DNA of 64,000 nucleotides from Amyloporia xantha (GCA_036971615.1 JAYKKR010000004.1:1240001-1304000); one strand, 5' to 3'. Shown: positions 25,522 through 37,739, numbered from the stretch's first letter. A program made the numbers and translations. Notes: generated by a model from the letters alone, not told the origin.

Positions 25522-28500
25522 TCAATCTGAATCTTTAGAGGCGGAGGATGCGGAAGACAGCCTCCTACTCAGAAAAGCTTTGATCTGCACGGTTGGAGAA
25601 GACGGTTGTCCTGGGCTGCTGACACCTGGGGCAACGCTTTGTGCATCTGGTAACTTATCGGCGCCGCTTGCATCAAGGGCATTGTCGCCTACGGAAATTG
25701 CTGAAGATGATGACCGGGATCGACGGATGTAGGGACGTGGTGGAGGCTTCTTATCTTGTGGTGACATAGGAGGCGATACCGGAGGCTCTGGACCCATGTC
25801 AACGCCGAAGTCATCGAGCACTGCCCTCGGTGGAGGACGCTCTACCATGGCGTCTAAGAGCTGAACAAGAACCCTGAGAACAAGCAGCAGTGATCAATAT
25901 ATGGTTGAGCTGACCTCCCGTCGCAGTTCTTCGCCATCGTATTCGCCCTCCATTTCTTCTGGACCTAAGAGGACTGCTCCCTTGCGAAAGACTTCGCCTT
26001 CTTCTTCAACCCAACTTCGCGATCTATGGAAAAGTCGGACGCAGATCAATGAGCACTTCGGACGGACATAACACAGTGTTGTTTACTCACCGATCGGTTG
26101 GAGAAACCAGGCCATCTGGTGGTTCAGTCAACGAGTGGTGCGCATCGCTATCCTCATCATCAGACTCGATCAGGAAGGTCGGGCTGAGCACTTTTTCCGG
26201 CTCCTCTGGCTCCGGTTCAGCCCTGCCTTTACCTTTGTCGATCCGAGGAGTGACAGGTTCGTCCTCGCTCTCCTCTCCTGAATGACCGTTGCCCATTCCT
26301 GCATATCCTGCATGTCCGTTGGCCGGTGAGGCACCTCCCGCAGATCCATTCGTCATGCCATTTTCAACATGAATACCCAGGCCATGCAGTTTCAAATTGT
26401 GCTTCTGAGGCCCCGACTGAGGGGCACAGCGACCCAGCAAAGCTGTCAGCTCGTCATTGAGGCTCAACAGTTCCTGCAGGCGTGCGGGTTCCGAGCTCGT
26501 CTCGATCACACTCATAAGCGACTTCTGCACCTCCTTAACGCTGACAGTCAGATCAGCAACAATGTCCTGAACTGGAGTGGCCGGTGCGGAAGAGGATGAT
26601 GGGGACCGCGTGAGGAGGTCTTCGAGCTGGTCCCTACAACCGCGCGCCTGCGTAAGAATGTCGGACTCGGTCTGTGTTTCGGCGGAAGGGACGTCAGCCG
26701 GGTCTTCAGAACGAACGGGCGAAGTGTCAACAGGGTCATCAACCTTTTTCTGGTCGTCCTGCCGCAGGGACTTCGCCAGCTCGCTCTCTTCGATCATTCC
26801 CCAGACACCCTTGCCTTGACCTCGCCCGCTGGCCCCATCAGGACTCGATGACTGTGAATTCTTCTCGGCTTCTTCCGTATTCCGTACACAAGAATTGAGG
26901 ATATCGCGACATAGCCTTCGGAGTTGGCATGTGAGAGGAGAGAAGGGTAATTCCAGTATGAAGTGACCCACCGAGCCATTTCTTCATCTCCCGGGGGAAT
27001 GTTCAGGTCTAGGCATCGCATGGTGTGATTCGCTTTCAGGCCTGAACTGAGTGCCATCACTCCTGCGAGGTCGAGATTGTTCATGGTTAGATCTAAGTGA
27101 AGGAGAGATGTCGACTCGGGCAAGAACTCGGCCAGAGCAATTGCGCCTGCAGACGTCATTGACGTAGAAGACAGGAATAATCGCTTTAAGGCGTCATTTA
27201 GTGTGAACGCGGTTCTCAACGACTGGATCTAGAGACAGAGTACCAGAGTATATCAGTTTGTGTATCGAAAGACAGGTTGAGGACCAACCCCTTCCAGTCC
27301 AGGACCACAGCATGGATTCTTGCTCAGATCTAATGTTTCCAAAGATGAATTATATTTCTGCAAGAACCCATCAGTGAGGCGCCTCCTACACTATCGCCGT
27401 GGAAACTTGCCAATGCTTCGGCGACTGCAATGAGCCCTTGAACGTCCAGCTTATTCTCACTCAGATTTAGGACCTTCAGTGTACGATTCCGCTTGAGTAC
27501 TTGAGCGATATACGTGATACCTGTCTACAGCCCCGCAACTAGATTTCAGTAGGTATAGTCATCGTATTGAAGACTAACTTACGCGGATATCATTTCCTCG
27601 CAGATCCAGAGTCCGCAGAGCCCCTAGCCTCGGTAGATTATCCAATGCGCGCACCTTATCCAGCAGAGCTGCACTAGGTCCATGATCATACCGCTGCGTT
27701 GCACCCGGCCCATGTGCCGACGCTAACGAAGGATGTGGTGGAGGCGGCACTGGATGGCGCGTCGTCACGCCTCCCTGCGCGGAAGATGTGATAATCGGGA
27801 CCTGATGGCCACCTGACGAAAGCGGATTCACAGCGACGGACGCCGCTGCAGGCGCTCCAGCTGCACGTCGTGCACGGGGGACGTAGGGTGTGTATGTTGT
27901 CTGCGGGGCGGATGTCGGATGGCGGGGAGGGGGAGGGAGCGGCCCTACACGTGATGGCGGTGGTGGTGGTGGTGTCGACGTCCTGTCCATGCTCGGTAGA
28001 GTCATGGGGGAGAGTGTGGGAGTAGACGGTGGTGAAAGGAAAGAGGAGCTGAAGGTTGGGCTAGGCGAGGTAGGTGATCCCGGATTCGAGTTGCCATTCG
28101 TCGATGGAAAGCGGTCGGGATAGTCTTTGATCATGAGCGCGATCGCGACCGCACCCGTCGCGTTGATCCTGTTCAGTCTCAACGAGATGTTGCGCAATGA
28201 TGATTTGCGTACGCTGTTGGCTGTACAGCGTTGAGTTTTAACGACACACAGTATAAGAGTCGAAATGAACTCACCGAGCGCATCTAATGCGGTAGGCTTG
28301 AGCGAGCAATCATCCAATCGAAGCGACACCAGGCCTGCATTGGGAGCCTCTGGCAGCGCGGCTGCGATGTACTCCACGGACCGCTTGTCCAGCGAGTTCT
28401 GCGAAAGGTCCAAGAACTGCAGGCTCGTAGTCTGCCCAACGTTAGACACATGTGCAAGAATATACAGCCACCGAACACACCTTCACCAGGTACGCAGCAA

Positions 28501-29658
28501 GGAGTCGAAACGCTGCGGCTTTCAAACGTCGGTTAGATGCCACAGAAAGAAATGTGAGGCTATCAGGTATGAGCAGCGCGTGCAATATCGGTTTCAATAT
28601 CTAAGTGCTGATGGATAAGTATATAGGCCACTTCTATGACATGGACAGACGCACCTGGTCATCTAGGTCACATTCCTTGAATACCAGTTTGCGGAGGCCC
28701 CACTCAATCGTAAAGACGTCCGACAAGACAAACGCGGAGCCTACGGTCAATTGGATGCCGGAGAAGTCTACTGTTCGAGGTTGAGTTCCCACAGCGCGCT
28801 GCATAAGAGAATAGAGTCAATGACTGTCATCCTTGAGACATAGTGTGGTGACGTCAATCAAACAGGCATACTTGTGCCCTGGCCCTGGCCTCCGACATCG
28901 TATAACAGTAGACAATTTCATAATGCATAGGCCGAGCCGGGAACCAACTTGGGGTCAGCCACCTAGTTGTCAATATGCTCATGCATAAAATCTCATAATG
29001 CATACGCCAGGTGGGGGACCAACGTGATGCATTATGAGATTGTCTACTGTATATCGATATTGCGCACTACGAGCAAGTCATTCACGACAATGGTTACTCT
29101 GCGCCTGCCCACACAATACAGGCATTCCCGGGAGAAGGAATATACAGTTTGCGCATAACAAATCCTGTCCAACTTCATAGCGAGACGAAACCAACTCACC
29201 TTGAAAGCGGCAGAAATGTTTGCGTCTGGTTCCTCCTCTCGACCAACGCAGCACTCTCTATAGAACGACTCGACCTTGTCCAAATTCCACCATGCATCAG
29301 GCGTATTTGAATCAGCTGTCGTGGAGTTACCTCGCACGATCCGCCGTCTGCGTTCCGCTTCGCGCTCCTCGATGGACCTCTTCTCTTCCTTCACATTTGG
29401 GGTTGAAGGAGGGTTCGCCGATGATATCGGGTACACCGTGGTCATCTCTGGAAGTATGAAATGGGCCCTCTTGAGTGTCGTTGTCTCATCTTGCGAAGAG
29501 TTGGCCTGTTGGGTTGGCAGGAGCTTGGAGAGTCGCGCGAGGGAGAAAAATGACTGCTGAGGAGGAGGTGGACGCTTCAATATTGACTTTCCTGGTGTCG
29601 GAATAGTCACTGCAGACGACGAGGGCGATGAGGCGAGCATCCCTGTAGCATTGCGCAT
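25522..29658 (-). CDS. Large RNI-type leucine-rich repeat protein, PP1-regulator-like
   Basis: Eleven exons: 29200-29658, 28655-28798, 28481-28600, 28275-28431, 27583-28220, 27411-27524, 27289-27357, 26972-27228, 26091-26915, 25915-26023 and 25522-25860. The product is about 1076 residues. The N-terminus holds KSILKRPPPPQQSFFSLARL and KRAHF (63-67), an RVxF-like protein phosphatase 1 docking pattern as in PPP1R37-type proteins. Ribonuclease-inhibitor-like LRRs follow (LQFLDLSQN, LVSLRLDDCSL, LRNISLRLNRIN), interrupted by a Pro/Ser-rich insert, then more LRRs (LRTLDLRGNDI, LKVLNLSENKLD, LETLDLSKN). The C-terminal third is acidic and low-complexity, ending RRLSSASSASKDSD. One intron (27358-27410) is GC-AG. 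Intron 1 is far longer than the rest and contains a MITE; a possible 18-nt extra exon (ARARAQ) near 28874-28891 remains uncertain. Confidence 0.85.
28906..29049. mobile_element. 144-bp MITE in intron 1 of the LRR gene
   Basis: The ends are inverted: CAGTAGACAATTTCATAATG at the left and, reversed, CAGTAGACAATCTCATAATG at the right, one mismatch in about 23 bp. The flanks are TATAA and TATAT, so the target is TA-rich. A further internal copy of the CATAATGCATACGCC part makes a nested inverted repeat. There is no coding capacity. It lies inside a 401-nt intron of a gene whose other introns are about 49-56 nt. Confidence 0.8.
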
Positions 29659-31260
29659 GCAGCAGTGATGACCTGGAATAATTGCACCTCGTCTAAGTAG
29701 CTGAAACCTTTACTGGAGGTCTAAGTGAAAGCACGTGATTCAGAAACACTCAAGAGTCAAGTCCGAGCACAACTTGAATTTGAACTTGAAGTCGAAAGCC
29801 AAATTCGACGATGTCATCTACTTGACTTGGGCCTTGACTTTGGCCCTGCTTGGAATATTGGCGTTCGGGAAGGCTGAGCAGAGCCGTTCGTTGTGGGGAT
29901 ACGACGGCGGTAGACGCGGAGTATAGGTACGATGTGCACTCCTCTATATTATTTGATCTTATATTTTAGCGCATGCCGGCATGGTCGAAGCCACGAAATG
30001 GCTTCATGGACGGCTTTTCAAACTGTTTCCTATCTGTGTTCGACCGCAGGATGTCGGGTATACTCTATTGTAAAGGGCCCCAGGCGTAGGCGCTTGTGAA
30101 TAGTCGGTGCTTGGGACCCTGCTTTTACTCCGTGGACGCCTTTTCTTCCCTTTGTCTCTTATTTTACCACCTAAAATTTCTCCCGAAGATTCCCTACCTT
30201 CGCAGTCGATGGAGCGAATAGAGTGCTAAATATGAGCCTCTGTCCAATCAATAAAAGATTGCCCAGATCTACGCCTTCAATGAAACCATCAGAGTTATGC
30301 TTCTGCCGCCGACCAAAGCTGTGCATGTGCAGTCGGGAAAGCTTAGCAGTAAGTATGCACCAATATTGGAGCATGATTGTTCAGTCCAGTCGCTTCGCTA
30401 GATCGCTCGGGCTCCTGTTGCATCGTGAATTTTAGCTCAAGATTGCAGGTATACACAGATTATCTATTAATTGTTTCAAACTCCAGCCGACAATGGAGCA
30501 TGCCTCACAAAGTACAAATTTCGTCGCCGGGTATACTCCAAGCTCTAAGGACAACCGCAGGCATTCTTCAGTCTCTGATGGCGCTTGTGATGCAACAACA
30601 TATGCGATGAATGAAACTATGGCTTACTTCTTTCCTAGGCGAATGACTGGATTAGTCGACTCCTAGTGTCTCTTCGAGTTGCCGGTTTGAACTTCTTGTA
30701 CGCTCTCGAGTTCCTTGCCCAAGAGCGTTCCTCATGTCGCTTTCAAGTTGTTGCAGTCTCTACCTTGTATCGACCGGACTGTATTAGCGAACCTGTCTCA
30801 GCAGACCGCTCTTTCTGTGAATCAATGCGCCTATAGATTGCACTTGTTCTGTGCATCATCCTGATTCTGGACTTTCACATTCCCAATCGACCCCTCAAGC
30901 GGTTTATTGTACTCCGTCTACACTCATAACATTATCCTTATCTGGAGAGCGTTTGACCTCTGGAAATATTCAGTGCCCCATTTCGCTCATGGGGGAAGTA
31001 CTATCGATTCCTTAGCTATCTCGGTCGGTAAGTGGTCTGGCACTTCGTTGAGGGACATGTATTGGCTGAAATCGTGTAATTGCGCAGGTATAGGTTCAGC
31101 ATAGCAAAACGAACGTGCGTGGAGTACTCATATCCAGACTCAAACTCCGGCCGAACTGCCTAGAGGTGCCAACAAACATACGCCTGCAACACCAACTATC
31201 TGAGTGTTTTACAAAACAATTCGTATTATTTGAAGGCACTCATATGCTAAAGCACTGTTT
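29659..31260. other. Intergenic, no supported gene
   Basis: About 1.6 kb. Around 29750-29860 there are repeated AAGTC/TTGACTT words giving a low-complexity stretch. No gene, RNA or terminal repeat was recognised. Confidence 0.5.
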
Positions 31261-31939
31261 CTACGCCTCCCACTTCCACCCCTCGTAGTGTTCTTCCAAG
31301 TACTCCCTGACCTGTGTCCAATCTCTGCATTCGTGAGTCACATTCATCCCAGTCGCAGCCTTTACAAGAGTGTGTCCATCAAAGTCTAGCACCATCCGGA
31401 CAGGCTCCGCCGTAATGTCTGCGTGGCAGAGAATCATCTGGCGCAGATATTGGAGACAGTGCTGAGCATGTCCCGTCTCGGAAACCGATAAGTTATGCTG
31501 CCGGGCGACGAACTTCCGCAGGGCGTTCAAGCAATGAAGTTGATGGTAAACGGATACTGCGAAGAAATCGTCCCCATGCTCAGCCTGCGGAAGTCGCAGG
31601 AATCCGCCTCCGATAGGGATAGATGAGGTCCATTCGTCGTCTGCATGTAGCCCGTACCGATCTGAATCTTCCACAGATAATGCAACAGGCCGTGCTATGA
31701 GGCCAGGAAATTGCGTGGATCTCGCAGTTCTGAGGTAGACTAAGATTGACCAGGTTATCTTTTATGATTCTGAGCAAGACGAGTGCCGACGTACCATCAG
31801 AGGACCGCCATTGCCATAGTATTGCGATGCATACGCAGTGAAGAAGGATAGATGAAACTAGAACAGTTGCCACCCAGAGGATGATGCCGAATGGAATCCC
31901 ATGGACCTTCCTCAGACGATTACGAGAAGAATTGAACAT
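31261..31939 (-). CDS. UstYa-like oxidase (DUF3328), copy 1
   Basis: Two exons (31795-31939 and 31261-31739; 55-nt intron, GTACGT to TAG) encode 207 residues. A single membrane segment (about 16-43, IPFGIILWVATVLVSSILLH) precedes a lumenal domain. Both family motifs are intact: HQLHC (114-118) and HAQHC (139-143), followed by CHAD and THECRDW. UstYa proteins are membrane-anchored oxidases of the secretory pathway that cyclise or modify core peptides in fungal RiPP pathways; the two HxxHC motifs are thought to bind metal. The next gene on the same strand is an S33 hydrolase. Three other copies lie within 21 kb. The start was chosen so the membrane segment has a short basic N-terminus. Confidence 0.88.
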
Positions 31940-32563
31940 AAGGGGTGGCGCGATCGAAATTTGTGGGGCTTGATAGCTGTATGTACATATACATGTGGAG
32001 GGTGAGTCTGACACCGAGAACATCGTTTTTTGATTATGTGCGCTCATCTACGAACTCAGGGTCTTGCTTTCCGCCCGGCGATATCCCAATTTGGCTTTTG
32101 GCATTTGCTTTGTTTGTCGTCAGCCATTGTATTTTGGGATCATTGCTGATGGAACAGGCGCCTGCGATAAGCAAGGTCCGTGCCAATTTTTCATCAGTCG
32201 CTGTGCGATGAAATCACGGTCGAAAGAGCGAATTTGTCGCAGATGAAGTCTGTGGCGCGTATTTCCAACGTGGTATAGATGGACGCTCAACATTTTGATA
32301 CGGGTCTGCTCAATAATCAGACGGCCTCGTTCCCGGGTACAACTGTCATAGCAGTGGGCATGTCAAAAGGAGCCTGGGCAGGCTTTCGGACAAAATTATA
32401 GCATGCAATGGACGTCAGATGTCAGGCGTCCTCACTCGCGGTTCGGAATCCTGGATATGTCTGGGCCAGGCCAGAGTCTCCGTTATTCGAGAATGCTATT
32501 GCAAGCATACAATTCAAGTAGAGCGAACCCGTTGAGATATGTCTACCAAGGACAATCCCCGAT
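31940..32563. other. Spacer between UstYa copy 1 and S33 copy 1
   Basis: No gene was seen. It contains the promoter of UstYa copy 1 and the 3' flank of the hydrolase gene. Confidence 0.5.
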
Positions 32564-33509
32564 TCAAATCTCCAGAAAGCCAAGAATTTCTTTAATGTAG
32601 CTTTCACGTTCCTCCAACATAGGCGTATGACTGGAGTTCTCAAATCTCCGCCACTTCACCTTTGCTATCTTTTCGAAGAATGGTCTTACGACGAAGTCCT
32701 GCGCTACATCCGCGCGGCCATTAATAACGAGTGTAGGGACCCGGATGAGGTGCAGCTGATCTAGGATGGACCAGTCTTTGAGTTCCTGGGAAAACCTGTC
32801 CATCCGTAAGTTACAGTAGGCATGACATCGAAAATCGGTCTCACATCGCCCTCTCAACCGTGGGCATGTAACCCTCCCCGAAAACTCGATCAAGTGGTCC
32901 CCAAAATTCCTTCGGTGGCGGTTGCACCGTACAGCCATGTTTGGCTTGGAATTGCCTCATAGCGCGACCCAATCGTTTCGGGTCATCCCAGCCTACGGAA
33001 AAAGCATCCCGCACTTCTTGTGGGAATGCTTGAAGTAGCTGCCCGGTGGATTCACTCCACATCGCGGACGACGCGAAAGAATCGGTGAGTATGAGGCGCC
33101 TGAGACCAGGAGGCCGTCGTCTGATCTCGAACTCAGCACCAAGCTGCCCTCCCCATGAATGGCCCAATATGTCAAAGTTGCCTTCGATGTCGAAGTACTT
33201 TAGTACATTGACAAGTTCGTCAATGAAAAGATCGATGTTCCAAAATGTGATGGGTTTGTCGGGAAAGTACGTGGAACGACCGCCACCGATCTGGTCGTAG
33301 ACTATGACTGGAATCGATGCCTTCTCAGCCAGGTCCGCTAGCGGTAGGAGGCAGTCGTGGGCAAGCCCAGGGCCTCCGTGTAGAGTGACGAGAGGTGTGC
33401 GACTGCGATCTGAGATGTCCCCAAAGACCTTGTACCATGTGTGGCAGATGTCACCGTCGACGGCGAAAGGTATGGTACCCTCAATGGCAGGTACAGAAGA
33501 AGAAGCCAT
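32564..33509 (-). CDS. S33 proline-iminopeptidase-like hydrolase, copy 1
   Basis: Two exons (32845-33509 and 32564-32795; 49-nt intron, GTGAGA to CAG) encode 298 residues. The alpha/beta-hydrolase marks are HGGPGLAHD (oxyanion region), DQIGGGRST, the nucleophile elbow GHSWGG with Ser118, the Asp region INGRADVAQD, and the His in SSHTPMLEE. This is the pattern of proline iminopeptidases and related L-amino-acid amidases, which remove N-terminal residues, often Pro, or cleave amides. No signal peptide is evident. It is about as long as, and has the same intron position as, the copy at 40365-41316, so the two are paralogues. Its place between UstYa-like genes and near the SYGY precursor suggests peptide trimming; that is inference. 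Confidence 0.88.
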
Positions 33510-33908
33510 ACGTCGCTTATTCAAGTTGTCGAGTTTGTAGGTACTGTTCTCTAGTGTATATCGACGGTCAATCAGCTGTCAAATGGTATCAGCAGAGGAG
33601 ACATACGAGTGTCTCACTGCAAGCGCGCGCCGTAGGCCCTAGGGTATTAGGCCAACTAATGGAGCCAGAGGACTTGGGAAATATACCAGTGCAGACGGAA
33701 CATGACGGTCATTTTACCCTTCTGTGACCTTTACCCGTTCCCGACACGCTTCCATCACCATTCATTTGATATATCAGGAAAAGAATAAGATTCGGGCAAG
33801 GAGAATGCTGTACATGAGACCTTCCATAATGATTGAGGGCCACATGCCTCAGAAGCTTTGCATCGGGCAAGTGTCCTGATATTATTGTTGAGCAGACGCC
33901 ACACTGGG

Positions 33909-34314
33909 TGACTTTCCGTAAGAGTCTGCGGCTTTACGGACGTCCGTAGTTCTATTTCGCCCTTTTGGCCGAGGAGCCGGGGGCCAGTTTTGAGCACCGC
34001 TGATGAAAAGGAAGCCATCAGTGCCCACTGCAACTCCGTTGATGGGAAATCTAGGAGGGGGGGTCGGACCCCCCTTCCAACCTAAATTCGACGAAAACCA
34101 GGCTGTAAACGGGCGCTCATCAGAGAATTCGACACTAATTTCCCGATTTCCCGCGAAACCAATCTCTCACGTGCTGCTTTGCATCTCGTGATGACGTTCG
34201 CTGGGTTTTGATTTCCCTTCCCATTTCGGCTTAGCAGTCTTTTCAGAAAGCGGAGACTTAAGCTGTTTAGAATCTACGGACGTCCGTAGAGCCGCAGACT
34301 CTTACGGAAAGTCA
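33909..34314. mobile_element. 406-bp MITE-like element with 41-bp terminal inverted repeats
   Basis: The left end begins TGACTTTCCGTAAGAGTCTG and continues GCGGCTTTACGGACGTCCGTAG. The right end is its inverse with one mismatch (GGCTC for GGCTT). The subterminal TACGGACGTCCGTA is itself a palindrome. The interior has a G/C-run hairpin near 34057-34077 and no coding capacity. No clear target-site duplication was found. It sits between S33 copy 1 and the 7TM gene. Confidence 0.8.
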
Positions 34315-34889
34315 TCCACTATCAATCCGTGATCGTGATCGGAATATAAGGATCGGTCCAGTTCCGTTTGTTACTAGTGTACAAATGTTGACAGTAGGAG
34401 CTCTCACACGCACGTCTACAAAGGGAAGCAGCGGAATCAACGCATGTCGAATGCACGGGCACCCTTTCATATGCCCCATTGAGTTGTCGACATCGCCGGT
34501 ACCACTGTTACTGTCTTCATGTCCGAATCGACTCGGATCGCAACCGGGATGTCAGCTGTGGAGGCAGTGGAGACAGTGGCGAGAATTTATATCTTCCTCG
34601 AATAGGGGCGTCGGATATGGTGCCCACATAACTGGGTATGTACACTCCGGACATCTCTATGCATCATTCTGATTCCTGACGGAGTGCACTGGCAAACGGC
34701 ATCCATCATATACCAATTGAGTGGAACGAGTTCACTGCATGCTATCTTTACCTGAATTTGTCGCCGCATCCTCGATAGCCTGATGTATTATGATTAAGGT
34801 CTCTGCATCACTCCCGGGCATGGATGACTCGGAGAGTGGCGTATATAGAATACAAATATGAAAATGCGTACGCCCTTATTCAAGTTTTC

Positions 34890-36155
34890 TCATACGCTAT
34901 CCTGCGCGAGGGATCCGGTAGAGGCTTTGTGCAGAAGGTCAGGATCTGATAGGCCGAAGGTCATCGAGGAAATATCAGTGCCTGTGGTCCGTGGGACCGT
35001 ATCCAACCCCGTCAGATCTTTCGGCTCTACGAACTCCATTTCTGACACAGTCGATGCGTTGGCAAAGGTCGACCTCGACCACGCTCGGCCTTGCGCAACG
35101 CGGAGCATAATGAGCGTGGGGGTGATGCACTGCAATAAAGAGAAAGCACAGTCAGGGGAGTAGTGAATTGATAATCGGCAGCTACTGCTCACCTGCACTT
35201 GGGAAAGCAGCGGTATGAACAGGTTCTCTCCGGTGTTCTGTTTAGCGTACAGGACAATGAAGATGAAGCTGACGAGCCCGTATGGGATGGCACACTCCAC
35301 GACCATAGCTGCAATGTACGAATATGTCTTGCCGTGCTCGCTGCCAAGGGTACCGATAATCTCCCGGCGCATCCGCAGGAGACGGGACACGAGCATCAGC
35401 GTGAGGATGATGTTGAGCGACATGGAGAGGGACCAGTATGGCACGGAGAAGTCGAGGGTTCCTTGCGCCCACAAACTCGAGTCCGGCTGCGCAGCTTGAA
35501 TCACGAAGAAGACGGAGAGCACTGTGTCGTGAGCGGCATCTAATCAGTCATCAAGTTTCGTGGAAGAATGTTTGAGTCATTTACCAATAGAAGCCAGATA
35601 CATCAGGAAAGGAATCACGAGGAGTAGCCATCTGTTATTCCAGACCACAAAACAACGGTAGAGCTAAATATAACACGGTTGTTCATTTCTCACACAGCTA
35701 TTCCTGAGGAATTGAGAGCACGCACTAGCAATCCGTCCGCCATGAACGGAGCGATGATAGCCGCGCAATTGGCCGCAGTGTTGAGGGGATTCTGCTCTTG
35801 CTCCATGATGTAAGCAAACGGCCCACCGGGGTAGTTGCGGTCGTCAATCCAGGTGAATTCATTGAAGCGAATATTGCATGCAATGTTGACGGATCCAAGC
35901 CCAAAGAGGATAGTGACAAAGAGTACGGGAAGCCAGGAGCGCCGAAGTCCCTTGCGGTGTAAGAGATGGTAGATGCTTCTCATGAAGACGATTGCATGCA
36001 TCCCTGCGCGCAGCAGAGTCAGCATCACACCCAAGTCTGGTACATCATTTTAAGAACATACCGTATGCTACCGCACCAATGTAAGTGCCTGCATTGATGG
36101 ACTGCTCTATCCACAGGTCTGCCTGGGATTCGTCCGGAGCATATGGGTTAGACAT
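34890..36155 (-). CDS. Multi-pass (about 7TM) membrane protein, function unknown
   Basis: Five exons (36062-36155, 35726-36003, 35585-35663, 35193-35521, 34890-35129) encode 339 residues. All introns are GT-AG and the phases agree. Hydrophobic segments occur near residues 20-45, 55-75, 105-125, 130-150, 160-180, 205-230 and 240-255. A loop with WIDDRNYPGGPFAYI follows segment 2 and a Ser/Thr-rich cytoplasmic tail ends the protein. This is the layout of a large family of uncharacterised agaricomycete 7TM proteins, receptor-like but without a known ligand. It lies inside the UstYa/S33 zone, 1.4 kb from the first SYGY precursor. A sensor or transporter for the peptide is possible but unsupported. 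Confidence 0.8.
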
Positions 36156-36339
36156 ACGGGACCCGGAATCAGTTGTCCACAGTGTTCGAAGGAGAGTACT
36201 GAGGAACCAAGCTGGTGTGATCCAAGAAGATGTTCCCCATTTAAGAATGTAGAGGCCTATATGACAGCTTATCGCGAAGCGGAGCACGTTGCACCCGGGT
36301 CGTCTGGATTCAGCGGCCAGCGCCCAAATGTCCAACTAG

Positions 36340-37544
36340 AGCGCCGACTCAGCTGGCTATTTCCTCACAGGAACGCTTTCTGGGGTAGAACTCAGCCTAC
36401 GTCGGACGCAGAACCGCATGTCACACGCAGCAGGCCTGAGTAAAATTCGGTCAAAACAGCATAACTCTAATTGATTTACGCCATACTAAGACAGCACAAA
36501 ACGTACCGTGACAGAGGGGTACAGGAACGTTTGAGAGGCGCGGCTGGAACTTTGGAAGCAATATAGCATCCATTGTCGAAAGTATCAACTCTGAGCATGT
36601 GATTCTCCCAGGCTAGGGTCTCCCATCATCTCGACGACTCTCGGTGCGCTGGCATCATCCAAACGGAAGTACTCGGTCTTTCACCGACATCCCCGGAAAG
36701 ATTCTGACCAAGTAGTAATCAACGCATGTGTAGCTTCGTATTCGCAATTTGGGCGAAAAACGTGAAGGTGCTTGATCTTTGATCGGACGGTCGGACGGTC
36801 ACGGCCCATTAATATTGCGGCCATAAGTGCCAATACCTCTACTCCTTCGTCCCCTACGACAGAGTTTGTATGTCCCAAATATAGGTTTGAGCTGTTGCTC
36901 TGCTCCCCTGCCAGAGTACGGAGTACGGAATGACCCTCCCTAGCCGCTCTCGCTCTTGATAAATTCGAGCATTATGGTTCATACTGGGCCCGAGTATCAA
37001 CGTAGCACGTAGTATGTATACTACCGGATCACGACTTCCTGTTGGGTCTACGTTCGATGTATATGCTAACTTCTATTCTCAGGCCCCGGGCAAAGCCCAT
37101 GCCTCTAGATGCGCCCATCGTGGCGGTATCAACGCTGTCGCAGAAGGTTTGATTCACAAGCTTTCAGTCAGTGATGCAGACGCTTTCGTGGAGGTCGACT
37201 CTCACAGTTCTGGCAAACAGCTGCCACCATGTGGTCTGATACCATCAGCTACTTACGATTGCAAGCATAGTGACTGTCAGATATGTTTGTCTCGTTTCCA
37301 TTGTGGCGCTACGCACTGATCATCTGCCAGTGCGAGTGGAATATGGATGCGAAATCAACGCCGAATACATCACCATTGCATTATGATCACTTTTGTGCTT
37401 TGTCTGCGGTGCCGTTCCATGCTTCTTCCGACCTTGTACTTCCTAATACCTTGGAAAGCCCCGGCGTCCCGTAGCATCATATAACACACTGATAAAGCTG
37501 CCAGTGCGCTCGGACGCTTAACAACACTCACTCCATCTGCCTCC
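36340..37544. other. Spacer upstream of precursor 1
   Basis: No gene was supported. It includes the conserved upstream region shared with precursor 2, probably the promoter, ending in a pyrimidine-rich leader directly before the ATG at 37545. Confidence 0.45.
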
Positions 37545-37739
37545 ATGCATTTCTTTAGCAAAGTCATCACTGTCTGTCTCTGCATGGTCCTGCTTGCGGC
37601 CGCGACTCCGACACCTGCTGAGAGCGGTACGTAGTTCATTCCTCCCTTTTGCATATTGGTCGCTCAGGTCCTTCCCGCAGATGTCGCCAGTGCCCCCGAT
37701 GCCGTTGCAAGTGCTGACCCCCTATCCTACGGTTACTGA
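37545..37739 (+). CDS. Small secreted peptide ending SYGY, candidate RiPP precursor 1
   Basis: Two exons (37545-37626 and 37681-37739; 54-nt phase-1 intron, GTACGT to GCAG) encode 46 residues. Residues 1-20 are a strong signal peptide (MHFFSKV, then a Cys/Leu/Val/Ala core). The predicted mature part starts TPTPAES, runs through an acidic Ala/Pro/Val spacer (DVASAPDAVASADP) and ends LSYGY-stop. The copy at 48420 has the same exon plan, a similar signal, TPTP and the same SYGY end, although the spacer differs. There is no Cys in the mature part and no Lys/Arg pair, so Kex2 cleavage is not expected. Proximity to UstYa-like oxidases, which act on Tyr-containing cores in dikaritin RiPPs, makes SYGY the likely core. 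Confidence 0.72.

Noticed and set aside
37627..37739. Alternative acceptor in precursor 1 giving a Cys/Arg-rich tail
   Set aside because: The earlier AG would yield a short CRQCPRCRCKC-type end, but the same site in precursor 2 gives SYGY. Only the downstream acceptor is consistent in both copies.
37545..37739. Kex2-type repeat precursor
   Set aside because: No Lys-Arg or Arg-Arg pair and no internal repeat; a single C-terminal core fits better.
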